A DNA stretch of 64,000 bases from contig CAUYUJ010021660.1 of assembly GCA_963575745.1 (NCBI GenBank), positions 1 to 64,000 of the forward strand, given 5' to 3'. Made by a program: the position numbers and the translations under genes. The notes beneath the pieces were generated by a model that was not told the DNA's origin, searched no databases, and was given only the letters and a program-made list of their open reading frames with translations. Below, piece after piece: positions 38,411-47,820 of this stretch; the stretch's first letter is position 1; every line of letters starts with the position of its first letter. The DNA is from Prorocentrum cordatum. Lineage: Eukaryota > Sar > Dinophyceae > Prorocentrales > Prorocentraceae.

Positions 38411-40286
38411 ACGTACGGGGGGTCCCGAGGGGCCCCTGGTGTTCAACCTGATTGTCGTGGCGATGTGGGCCGAGGTCTTCAGATCTTGGGACATACAAAG
38501 ATTGGGCTACCGTGTCGAGGGACTCTACGGGTCCATACGTAAGGAGATCCTCATCAGTCACTTCCTCTGGGCTGACAATGTCTATCTCGTAGCCGCTTCG
38601 GCCGCTGACCTCAGGAGTAGGATTCACGATCTAACATTACCACTCGCTTCTTTTGGCATGACGTGGAAGGCGTCATCACTGCTCTTTATGACATGTGGCC
38701 TGGCACCTCGTTGTAATGCTGATGGGATCATCTTACCTGAGGAGGATCTCATAGTTACCACATCTGAGGTCCTGCGCTTCAGAAGAGTTTCCTCGATGAA
38801 TGTGCTCGGTGTCGAGATCCATTCCGAGTTCAATACCCCTACACATCCTGATGTGGACCATCGTCTGTCCATAGCACGCAAGAGTTCCTATGGCATGTCC
38901 AATTATTTCAGGTGTTCTGCTGTGAGTATTAGGGATAAATTCTGGAGGTATCAGGAGACGGTTCAGGGTATTGCTATGTACGGTATCGAGGGCATGACAC
39001 TCGACAATCATTCCATTCAGCGTATGCACGCCTTCGAAGGGGTCTGTCTTTGCAAAATGTTCAGGTGTCCCAGGGGAGCCGATGAGGATGTGGCCACGTG
39101 GAGTCGGAGGAGGTATGCGGAAGCCAGGAGGAAGTTTCAGGAGATGGGTTTCGCTTCCCTGGTTCAGAGGTTTCTTCGTGTTTCCTGGAATCTGGCAAAA
39201 GACATGTGCGAGTTTATCCACGTGATCCAGGCGGACATATATGATGAGTGGAGGAATGCTGGTCGGACTTGGCGTGACGTACGTGCGTGCTTGTGTGCAT
39301 ATGGTGTTATGTGGGACCGCATCCGTACGGATGCCTCGGAGTTCCTGCGCATGAATTTCTACCTTCGTGAATCCAGTCAGATGAAACGCCAACGGGGAAG
39401 GGGACTTGCCATTGGACAGAGACATTGGACCCACATGTTGTCAGAGTTCTTCGGGCCCAAGTGGTGGGGGGATTTCCGTGCTACTCCAGGGACCTTCGAG
39501 CAGTTCGCCGCACGCGTCTGTTCTCGGGATATGCTTGACTGTTTCCAGATCCGTGCCAAAACGCATAGTCATCCTAGGGCTACTGGGGAGGTCCATATCC
39601 AAATTCAGCAGGAACTTCAGGAGTATGGAGTGGACGAGGGATCACAAACTGCCAATGATCGTCTAGCTAAACGACTTGCTGTACACACATCCAAATGGGA
39701 GAATGCCGAGTGGGATCTTGAGGCCTTCGGAGTCCCCATAAGTATCCATGGAGATAGCCTCTTGGTTGTATCATGGTGCCAAGGGTACTGGCAGGTTATC
39801 AACAAAGATTATCAAAGGAGAGTCGACAGGATCATACATCGTCTGGATGGTATGTCTTTTATGTTTCGTATACGCCCGGTTGCTCCTGGAAGAGACCTTA
39901 TCGAACACTGCTTCAGGGAATGGAATACAAGGGCGGACGTGCTCACTCATACTGCCCGAGAGGGCATCAACATATTTCAGGATTGTATCGGGCAGCAGCC
40001 CAACGAGTATTCGAATCTTTACAGGTATTGTGCCATCGATTGTGGCTTCGATGGTGGAGTGTCGACGGCGGGTGTCGGAGTCGGTTGCTGGATTGATGTC
40101 GGTCGTGTCTCGCGGACGTGTCGTAAGCCGAGCTCCATAGATATTGTGTGGACGGAGGTGTATAGTGCTGCTTTCTCTATCGACAACAATGCTTCAGTTA
40201 CTGATGCCGAACTGTCGGCGATTGAACATATCATTGATGTTCTTCCACGGGTTCTTCACACATACTTTGAGTTTGAACTTTTGTGA
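38343..40286 (+). CDS. LINE-3 ORF2 C-terminal half: RT and permuted RNase H
   Basis: An open frame of 647 codons; homology starts at about residue 18. RT motif B is CIRTGGPEGPLVFN; motif C is SHFLWADNVYLV (38556-38591), again WADN instead of YADD. A long thumb/connection region follows (WRYQETVQGIAMYGIEGM; KWWGDFRATPGTFEQFAARV). RNase H motifs appear in the order HGDSLLVVSW (about residues 469-478), IEHCFREWNTRADVLTHTA (about 517-535), FDGGVSTAGVGVGC (about 565-578) and ASVTDAELSAIEHII (about 615-629). This is the same permuted order as in LINE-1/2, in a diverged family. The frame ends at TGA 40286. The start codon given is only the first possible one; the true protein is truncated. Confidence 0.85.
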   Translation: MWYYRYCDRGRDETPGLHWDRCIRTGGPEGPLVFNLIVVAMWAEVFRSWDIQRLGYRVEGLYGSIRKEILISHFLWADNVYLVAASAADLRSRIHDLTLPLASFGMTWKASSLLFMTCGLAPRCNADGIILPEEDLIVTTSEVLRFRRVSSMNVLGVEIHSEFNTPTHPDVDHRLSIARKSSYGMSNYFRCSAVSIRDKFWRYQETVQGIAMYGIEGMTLDNHSIQRMHAFEGVCLCKMFRCPRGADEDVATWSRRRYAEARRKFQEMGFASLVQRFLRVSWNLAKDMCEFIHVIQADIYDEWRNAGRTWRDVRACLCAYGVMWDRIRTDASEFLRMNFYLRESSQMKRQRGRGLAIGQRHWTHMLSEFFGPKWWGDFRATPGTFEQFAARVCSRDMLDCFQIRAKTHSHPRATGEVHIQIQQELQEYGVDEGSQTANDRLAKRLAVHTSKWENAEWDLEAFGVPISIHGDSLLVVSWCQGYWQVINKDYQRRVDRIIHRLDGMSFMFRIRPVAPGRDLIEHCFREWNTRADVLTHTAREGINIFQDCIGQQPNEYSNLYRYCAIDCGFDGGVSTAGVGVGCWIDVGRVSRTCRKPSSIDIVWTEVYSAAFSIDNNASVTDAELSAIEHIIDVLPRVLHTYFEFELL

Positions 40287-40498
40287 CTTGTGATTGCGTT
40301 GCTGTCTTCATGCTTGTGTGTTCATGCATGCACGTGTGTCGAATAAGACCTTCGCTTGATGGCCACTTGTTCGAAAGTGAGCTTCGCTCCCTGCCGCATG
40401 CGTGTGGTGGGCAGTTTGGCTCACCTGTATGTCACCCGTTTCCTTGCTAGCGACTGGGCCTGACGGCCCGCACAGTCGACCGCAAAGACCGCAAAAAA

Positions 40499-40530
40499 CC
40501 AAGGTTGACGGTTTACCGCCGCCGCCCAGT
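40499..40530 (+). repeat. Right half of the tail split by LINE-3
   Basis: AACCAAGGTTGACGGTTTAC, CGCCGCCGCCCAGT. It continues the left half at 38048-38068. Confidence 0.8.
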
Positions 40531-40760
40531 TCCGGCGCGGCTGGAGCTAGTTGGCCGACCCGGCCTGGGCGGACAATGTGGTGACCTCGGGTCGGTTTTC
40601 GGACAATTGTGAGAGATTTTCAAATTCGTTTTGAGAACAATTTGTGTTATTCTCTGCAGTAAATCATGACGCGCTCGATGGTGCAATTCTCAGGGCTCTA
40701 GCTGACTTATTTCGATCAAAAGATTAGGGGGAACCGACAACATACAATTTCCCCAAATAC
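40531..40760 (+). mobile_element. Type D element, 3'-truncated
   Basis: Starts TCCGGCGCGGCTGGAGCTAG directly after CCCAGT, then D body words (GCAGTAAATCATGACGCGC, GATGGTGCAATTCTCAGGGC, GATTAGGGGGAACCGACAAC). Breaks off near 40760 before the D end and tail; GGCCAC-type repeat sequence follows. Confidence 0.75.
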
Positions 40761-40879
40761 ATTGTGCTAGTATCCAAGCTCATTCGAGATCGCTTCTCTT
40801 CATCGGTAATGCCCCGCGTACCACTGCCACAAGCACGACGACCACAATCACTACAGACGGCTACGAGGGACTCAGGCAC

Positions 40880-42145
40880 GGTCGCGGCCAGCACGGCCAC
40901 TGACGCCACTGTCACAGTCACGACGCCCACAGCTATGGCCACTGCTGTGAGAGGGCCACGGTAAGCACGGCCACGGCCACCAGAGGCGCGTACCAGGACA
41001 CGACGACTTTCATTAGAGCCACGAACTCTCACGGTTAGCACGGTCACGGCTACGGCCAAGCCAGGCCGTGACCGTGGTATAGCTGTCGCCGTGGCGGTGG
41101 CTGTGGCCGTGATGGCCTGGGCCGTGGTGGCCGTTGGCGTTGTGACTGCTGCCGTGCTAGCCGTGGCCGCGTCGTGCCTGTAGTGGCCGTGACTGTGGTG
41201 GCTGTGATGGCCTTGGTCGCGGTCGTTGTCGTGACCGTATTCTGGCCGTGGTGGTTTGTGGCCGTGACGTGACCATGGTGGCCGTGGTGGCCGTGGTGGC
41301 CGTGGCCGTGCTGGTTCGTGGCCGTCTTGGCTGTGGCCGTGGCGGCCGTGGCTGTGGTGGCCGTGGCCGGTGGCCGTGGCCGTCGTCGTGGCCGCAGTCG
41401 TGGTCGTGGCTGTGGCCGTGGCCCTGGTCGTGGCCGTGGCCGTGGCCGTGGCCGCGGCCGTGGGCTAGTTGTGGCCATGGCCGTGGCCGTGGCCGTGGCC
41501 GTGGCCGTGGCCAGGCCGCCTGGCCGTGGCCGTGGCCGTGGCCGTTCCGTGCCGTGGCCGTGGTCGTGGCCGTGGCCGTGGCCGTGGCCGCGGCCGCGGC
41601 GTGTCCGTGGCCGTAGCTGTGGCCCACTGGCTGTGGCCGTGGCCGTGGCCGTTTTTGGAGCCGTGGTGTGCCGTGGCCGTGGCGCCGTTGCTGGTGCCGT
41701 GGCCGTGGCCGTCGCTGGTGCGTTTTTGGAGCCGTGGCCGTGGCTGTCGCATGAAGCTGCTGCCGTGGTGCCGTAGCCGTGGCCGCGGCGACGGCCGTGG
41801 TGGCCGTGGCCATGCTTGCCGTGGCCGTGGTGGCCGTGGCTGTGGTCGTGATGGCCATGGCCGTGGTGGCCGTGGCCGTGATGGCCGCGGCCGTGGTGGC
41901 CGCGGCCGTGGTGGCCGTGGCCGTGGTGGCCGTGGCCGTGCTGGCCGTGGCCGTGGTGGCCGTGGCTGTGGTTGCCGTGGCCGTGGTGGTCGTGGCCGCG
42001 GTGGCCGTAGCTGTGGTGGCCGTGGCGGTGGTGGCCGTGGCGGTGGTGGCCGTGGGCGTGGTGGCCGTGGGCAGGTGGCCGTGGGCGTGGTGGTCGTGGG
42101 CGTGGTGGCCGTGGCCGTGGTGGCCGTGGCCGTGGTGGCCGTGGC

Positions 42146-42180
<35 letters not shown>

Positions 42181-42900
42181 CCGTGGCCGTGGCCGTGGCC
42201 GTGGCCGTGGCCGTGGCCGTGGCCGTGGCCGTGGCCGTGGCCGTGGCCGTGGCCGTGGCCGTGGCCGTGGCCGTGGCCGTGGCCGTGGCCGTGGCCGTGG
42301 CCGTGGCCGTGGCCGTGGCCGTGGCCGTGGCCGTGGCCGTGGCCGTGGCCGTGGCCGTGGCCGTGGCCGTGGCCGTGGCCGTGGCCGTGGCCGTGGCCGT
42401 GGCCGTGGCCGTGGCCGTGGCCGTGGCCGTGGCCGTGGCCGTGGCCGTGGCCGTGGCCGTGGCCGTGGCCGTGGCCGTGGCCGTGGCCGTGGCCGTGGCC
42501 GTGGCCGTGGCCGTGGCCGTGGCCGTGGCCGTGGCCGTGGCCGTGGCCGTGGCCGTGGCCGTGGCCGTGGCCGTGGCCGTGGCCGTGGCCGTGGCCGTGG
42601 CCGTGGCCGTGCCGTGGCCGTGGCCGTGGCCGTGGCCGTGGCCGTGGCCGTGGCCGTGGCCGTGGCCGTGGCCGTGGCCGTGGCCGTGGCCGTGGCCGTG
42701 GCCGTGGCCGTGGTGGCCGTGGCCGTGGCCGTGGCCGTGGCCGTGATCGTGGCCGTGGCCGTGGCCGTGGCCGTGGCCGTGGCCGTGGCCGTGGCCGTGG
42801 CCGTGGCCGTGGTCGTGGTCGTGGCGTGGCGTGGCCGTGGCCGTGGCCGTGGCCGTGGCCGTGGCTGTGGCCGTGGCCGTGGCCGCGGCTGTGTGGACCT
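40880..42900. repeat. GGCCGT hexamer array with polarity switch
   Basis: Left of about 41050 the plus strand carries CACGGCCAC-type units. Right of it, it carries GTGGCCGTGG. The switch lies in an inverted repeat (CACGGTCACGGC at 41038-41049, GCCGTGACCGTG at 41064-41075). 42180-42609 is an uninterrupted run of about 70 GGCCGT units. Flanks are increasingly degenerate, with 9-bp GTGGTGGCC units at 41780-42130. All six frames are open (Gly-Arg, Ala-Val, Trp-Pro and complements), so open frames mean nothing here. Confidence 0.95.
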
Positions 42901-42979
42901 GCGCATGTGTAGAAATGTGTTTTTTTCCGACCTGAGCATGTCATGAAACTGCTCGGCACGCACGTGAGGGGAGAAATCC

Positions 42980-43125
42980 CAATCCATGGGCGACCAACCC
43001 GATAACTGGCGGGCGACCATCCCAAGAACTGGCGGGCACCGGACCCAAATTCCGAAGGGGCGACCATCCCAAGAACTGGCGGGCGACCATCCCAAGAACT
43101 GGCGGGAGACCGGACCCAAGAACCG
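42980..43125. repeat. 27-bp minisatellite
   Basis: Four to five units of GGGCGACCATCCCAAGAACT followed by GGCGG, with two variant units (GGACCCAAATTCCGAAG; GGACCCAAGAACCGGCGG). Confidence 0.85.
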
Positions 43126-43555
43126 GCGGCGCGGCCAGTCGTCCAAACTGGTGGTACGGGCAGTTGCCACTACTGCTGGGGCCTCACGTCGCCCCTGGGA
43201 CATAGTCACATGGTCATAGGGCTGAATGCCAAGAAAGACCATGTGGCGCGAGAGTCCCTAAAGACGCCAGGGCCAGAGCGGGAAGTAAGTCGTTCCTGAG
43301 GCAAGCGGTTGCTGGAAGTAGTCTAGGATTCGGTGCCCACTTTAGTGCTGGGGCCGATGAGATTATTTTCTGGTGATGTCTAGCTTGTTGAGGGTTCGCA
43401 GCCGCCAGAGCCAACCTCCTGGCCGGTCACTAGAACCGGAATGGAGGACTGAGTCGGTCAGAAGTACCGGCGACCGCTGATCGCACTCAGCGGTATTGGG
43501 GATGGAGGAGAAAGGGACAACAGCGAAGAAAGTGTATTGTGTGGCGGAGTTGAAT
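43126..43555. other. Spacer, nothing recognised
   Basis: Ordinary-complexity sequence between two tandem arrays. Short frames only, none convincing. Confidence 0.5.
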
Positions 43556-45125
43556 TTTTCGCGGTGGCTTCTCTCCCTGCCGCGGCGCGGCTGCGGCAGT
43601 GGCTGCTGCCGCGGCTGGGAGGGGGGAAAGTCGCGAATTTTTCGCGGTGGTTTTCCTTTTCCAGTCGCCGCCGCGGCTGCGGTCGGGGCTGCGGCTGCGG
43701 CCGCCGCTGGGGGGGGGGACTATCGCGAATTTTTCGCGGTGGCTTTCTTCTCCCGGCCGCGGCCGCGGCTGCGGTCGGGGCTGCGGCTGCGGCCGTGGCT
43801 GGGAGGGGGAAACTATCGCGAATTTTTCGCGGTGTTTTTTTCTCCCGGCCGCGGCTGCGTCCGCGGCTGCGGCTGCGGCCGTGGCTGGGAGGGGGAAACT
43901 ATCGCGAATTTTTCGCGGTGGTTTTCTTCCAGCCGCGGCCGCGGCTGCGGTCGGGGCTGCGGCTGCGGCCGTGGCTGGGAGGGGGAAACTATCGCGAATT
44001 TTTCGCGATGGATTTCTTTTCCCCGCCGCGGCCGCGGCCGCGGCTGCGGTCGGGACTGCGGCTGCGGCCGTGGCTGCGGTGGCCAGCCGCAGCCGCGGTG
44101 GCGGTCGGGGCCGTGGCTGCGGCGCGGCTGGGAGGGGGAGCTATCGCGATTTTTTCGCGGTGGTTTTCCTCTCCCAGCCGCGGCCGCGGCTGCGGCATCG
44201 GCCGCAGCTGCGGCAGTGGCTGCTGCCGCGGCTGGGAGGGGGAAACTATCGCGAATTTTTCGCGGTTGTTTTCGTTCTCCAGCCGCGGCTGCGGCCGCGG
44301 TCGGGGCTGCGGCTGCGGCCGCGGCTGGGAGGGGGAAACTATCGCGAATTGTTCGCGGTTGTTTTCTTCTCTCGGCCGCAGCCGCGGCTGCGGTCGGGGC
44401 TGCGGCTGCGGTCGCGCCTGAGAGGGGGGAGCTTTCACGAATTTTTCGCGATGGTTTTCCTTTCCCAGCCGCGGCTGCGGCCGTGGCTGCGGCGCGGCTG
44501 GGGCGGGGAAAATATCGCGATTTTGTCGCGGTCGTTTTTCCTGTCCCAGCCGCGGCCGCGGTGGCGGGTGCGGCTGCGGCCGCGGCTGGGAGGGGGAAAC
44601 TATCGCGATCTTTTCGCGGTAGTTTGTCTTTTCCAGCCGCGGCTGCGGTTGCGGTCGGGGCTGCGGCTGCGGCCGCGGCTGGGAGGTGGAAACTATCGCG
44701 AATTTTTCGCGGTGGTTTTCTTCTCCCGGCCGCGGCCGCGGCCGCGGTCGGGCTTGCAGCTGCGGCCGCGGCTGGGGGGGGGAAATTATAGCGATTTTAT
44801 CGCGATGGTGTTCTTCTGCCGGCCGCGGCCGCGGCTGCGGTCGGGGGTGCGGCTCCAGCCGTAGCTGGGAGGGGGAAATTATAGCGATTTTATCGCGGTG
44901 GTTTTCCTATTCCAGCCGCGGCCGCGGCTGCGGTCGGGGCTGCGGCTGCGGCTGCGGCCGCGGGTGGAAGGTGGAAACCACCGCGAATTTTTCGCGGTGG
45001 TTCTCTTCTCCCGGCCGCGGCCGCGGCCGTGGTCGGGGCTGCGGCTGCGGCTGTGGATGGGAGGGGGGAACTATCGTGAATTTTTCGCGGTGGTTTTCTT
45101 GTCCCGGCCGCGGCCGCGGCCGCGG
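43556..45125 (+). repeat. Tandem array of 90-96-bp units with CGCGAATTTTTCGCG core
   Basis: About 16 units. Each has CTGGGAGGGGGAAACTATCG, CGAATTTTTCGCGGTGG, a TTTTC-TCCC pyrimidine stretch, and a CGGCCGCGGCTGCGG stretch. The core CGCGAA-TTT-TTCGCG is an inverted repeat kept in most units; two units read TAGCGATTTTATCGCG. Long Arg/Gly/Ala frames on both strands come from the repeat. Confidence 0.92.
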
Positions 45126-45169
45126 CTGCGGCTGCCCGCTGCGCAGGGGGCTCCCTAGGCCCCCCCCCC

Positions 45170-45400
45170 GAGAAAGGCTCCCCTTACGAAGGCGGCCTTG
45201 CGAAGGGCCCCCCCGCGAAAGGTGGCCCCGCGAAGGGGCGCCCCTGCGAAGGGGGGCACCTGCGAAGGGGGGCCCCTACGAAGGGCTCGAAGGGGGCTCC
45301 CCGAAGGGGTCCCCCCACGAAGGGGGGCCCGTGCGAATGGGGTTCCTTACGAAGGCGGCTCCTTGCGAAGGGGGCTCCCGCGAAGGGGGGGCACGGTGCT
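45170..45400 (+). repeat. GCGAAGGGGGGCCCCT minisatellite
   Basis: About 12 degenerate units of 17-24 bp built on GCGAAGGGG plus GGCCCC or GGCACC. Each unit is partly self-complementary (GGGGCCCC). Confidence 0.9.
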
Positions 45401-45479
45401 TGGGTTTGCCCGGGGGCGAAGGCCCCGGGTCGATTCGGGCGGCCCCGGGGCGAAGACCCGGGGCGCGCAAAAAAGTAAG

Positions 45480-46075
45480 GCAACGACAACAAGATAACAG
45501 CAGAGGGGGCAGGGGCACGGAAGCAAACGGGAAGGAAAGGGCAAGGGGGGAGGGAAAGGGGGGGAACAGAAGGGGCAGCAGAGGAAGCAGAGCGAACGAA
45601 GGAGGGGGACAGAAGAGCAAAAGGAGGGGGGCGGGGGAAGACAGTAGGCGGCGGCAAGGGGAGCGGCCGAAGGGAGGCAGCAGGGGGCAGCAGCCAGAGG
45701 AGGGTAGAGGGGGGGGGAGGGAAGGAGGAGGCAGGAAGGAAAAGGGCGGGCGGCGGCGACGACGACGACGGCGGCGCCGCCGTCGCCGCCGGGGCCGCCG
45801 CCGCCGGGGAGCAGCAGGGGGCAGCAGGGGCACCGCCGCCGCGGCCGCGGCCGCCGCCGCCGCGACGACGGCGACCGCCGCGCGCCCCGGCTCAAGCAGG
45901 CGCGCCCCGCCCGGCCTCTCGCTCCCCGCGCCGCGCGCGGGGCGGCGGGGGCGCGGGGCGGCCGCGCCGGGCACTCGCGCGCGCGCACGCCACGCGCGCA
46001 CGCACGCGCACACGCGCACACGCACGCAACGCGCACGCACACCACGCACGCGCGCACACGCACGTCCTCCCCTCT
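45480..46075. repeat. Purine tract, CGN triplets and CACGCA tract
   Basis: 45480-45750 is A/G-rich (GGAAGGAAAGGGCAAGGGGG). 45750-45880 is GACGACGACG/GCCGCC triplets. 45965-46065 alternates CACGCACGCG. Low-complexity frames on both strands are not genes. Confidence 0.85.
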
Positions 46076-46149
46076 CTCCCAGGTATTACGGTGGTTGACA
46101 TTAAACTAACCACCCGCCCATATTTCCTGCGCCCGGAGGGGGGGGAAAT

Positions 46150-46345
46150 GTGGGTGCCCGCGCTCGGAGGAGGCGGGGCCCAGCGCTCGGAGGAGGCTGG
46201 GGGGGAAGCGCTCGGAGGAGGCTTCCCCGGGGCTGCCGCTGATCATCGAAGTCCCCGTGGACAGATGATCAGCGCTGGTCCCAGCCGGACACGGGCCGGT
46301 TACTTGCCCCAGCGCTCGGAGGAGGCTGGGGCGGGTAGTTTTCTG
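46150..46345. repeat. GCGCTCGGAGGAGGC repeats and a foldback
   Basis: Five copies of GCTCGGAGGAGGCTGGGG-type units. Between them CGCTGATCATC (46237-46247) and GATGATCAGCG (46264-46274) form an 11-bp stem with a 16-nt loop. Confidence 0.8.
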
Positions 46346-46444
46346 GCGGCGGCGAGCTTCAGCGCGCTCTCTCCTCCGTGAGGGGGCGCGGTGGAGTTTG
46401 CCGCCGCCGGAAAACAATGTTCGCTCTCGGAGGAGGCGAACATA

Positions 46445-46545
46445 ATTCTGCCGGGACCGGGGCGGGGCCGGGGGCGGGGCCGGGGGCGGGGCCGGGGGCG
46501 GGGCCGGGGCCGGGGTCGGGGGCCGGGGCGGGGGCCGGGGGGGGT
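46445..46545 (+). repeat. GGGGCCGGGGGC G-quadruplex-prone repeat
   Basis: Ten or so G-runs of 4-5 separated by CC or C. Matches the composition of strong G-quadruplex formers (many GGGG runs within short loops). Formation is inferred. Confidence 0.9.
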
Positions 46546-46559
46546 GAGGGGGCCAGCTT

Positions 46560-46985
46560 TTCTGAACCGTGGTGTTTGGGAAACCGCCACTATCGCGAAT
46601 TTTCTGCCAGGTTTTTGCAGAAAATTCGCCGTCGACGCGCGGCGAGGAAGTGTCTGGGGGGCCCCGCTCGGAGGGGGAAACGCTCGCGATTTTTTCGCGA
46701 GCGTTTCCCTTCCCCGGTCGGACCCCTCGGGCCGGGGCAGAAGCTTCTGGGAGGTGCCGCTCGGAGGGGGGAACTATTGCAAATTTTTCGCGACAGTTTC
46801 TGGTCCCCGGGAGCTCCTCCCAGGACGCGGGCGAGGGGGGCAGCTTCTCTGGAGAACGTGTACTGGGAAGCCGTCACTATCGCGAATTTCTCGCAAGGTT
46901 TCTCGCGGAAAAATCGCGGTCGTCGACGCGCGGGGGGCCAGGGGCGTGCGAGCCGGGCGTTTTCTGGGGAAATTGCATGACGGGA
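46560..46985 (+). repeat. Longer units related to the CGCGAATTTTTCGCG array
   Basis: Three units with ACCGCCACTATCGCGAATTT-like openings at about 46575, 46670-46770 and 46870. 46677-46706 contains AACGCTCGCGA and TCGCGAGCGTT, an 11-12-bp inverted repeat around a T-run. Related to 43556-45125 by CTATCGCGAATTTT and GGAGGGGGAAAC words. Confidence 0.7.
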
Positions 46986-47820
46986 AACCGTCACCATCGC
47001 TTTGTCGCCGTTTTCGGCTCCGGGTGTCGCCCTGGCCTTGGCCCCGGAGCCTCCGGAGGCGCCCGGGTCGCCGGCGGCGGAAGCAGTGCAGAAACGTGCT
47101 GGGGCGCGTGCGCTGGGGCCGCCGGGCGTCCCCGGAGGCGCGCGGAGGCCCCCGGAGGTCAAAATGGAGGACGATGAGAAGGAGGGGCGAAAAACGGCGG
47201 CACCGGGGCGTCTGGATGCCCAGGAGTTCGCGGACTTGGCAGCGCTGGGAAAGCAGTCGAGGGGGTGCTGGCCGAGGGCGTCGGGTGGGTCCGGAGGCGG
47301 ATCGACGTCCCGGAGGCGCCCGAAGGTCGAAGAATATCCATTCGTGGTTCCATCTTCGGTGTTGGCCCCGGCCCCGGAGGAGGAGAAGGAGGAGGGGGGG
47401 GGGGGGGCGACCAGCGCGATTTGTTCGAACGCTTTTTGGCCGGAGAAGTGCGCGCTGTCGACGCCAGCGACGACGGTGGCGAGCACGACGCCGACGATTG
47501 CGTGGGCGACTGGGGCGACGCTGACGACGATTGGCTCGACGTTGACGGCGCCGTCTGTCCGGCCCCGCCCCGGGCCTCGGCCTTGGCCCAGGCCTTGGCC
47601 GAGCCGCCGGTCTTGGCTGGAGTCTTGGCGCCGGCCCTGGCTTCTAGGTCGGCTTCCGCGCCGCGTTGGGCCCCGGCCCCAGCGTCGACCTTTGTTGCAG
47701 CTTCTTCCCAGAGGCGCTCGGAGGTCGACGAAGCGCCGTCTTTCGCCCTGGCTATGGCCCCGGCCCTGGCCCCGGAGCTTCCGGAGGCGCCAGTGTCATT
47801 AGTGGCAGGATGGGGGGTGA
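46986..47820 (+). other. GC-rich, possibly coding fragments, no family recognised
   Basis: Frames here switch. One frame (47002-47380) reads like protein (LDAQEFADLAALGKQ; VEEYPFVVPSSV). Another (from about 47395) reads DQRDLFERFLAGEVRAVDAS and an acidic DDADDDWLDVDG stretch. Pro/Leu/Ala repeats from CCTTGGCCCCGGCC follow. It may be the upstream part of the family copy at 47821-48600, or repeat-derived. Low confidence. Confidence 0.3.

Larger units (their letters stand above)
38069..40498 (+). mobile_element. LINE-3: 5'-truncated divergent non-LTR retrotransposon
   Basis: Begins inside reverse transcriptase, so it is 5'-truncated. It carries the RT C-terminal part, RNase H, and a 3' UTR ending in a stem-loop (CGACTG/CAGTCG with inner GGCC/GGCC near 40450-40482) and an ACCGCAAAGACCGCAAAAA end. 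Related to LINE-1/2 in domain order and motifs but clearly diverged. It lies exactly within a hairpin tail, between CCCGGCGG and AACCAAGG. Confidence 0.85.

Noticed and set aside
42180-42609. Telomeric or centromeric array
   Set aside because: GGCCGT does not match a known telomere repeat; nothing else supports a chromosome end or centromere.
41050-43242. 730-codon minus-strand frame and overlapping 400-600-codon frames
   Set aside because: Products of the GGCCGT hexamer, which is open in all six frames.
43496-46098. Long Gly/Arg/Ala frames resembling RGG proteins
   Set aside because: Caused by the 90-96-bp array; frames stay open on both strands and contain the repeat core as NFSRW or EFFAV.
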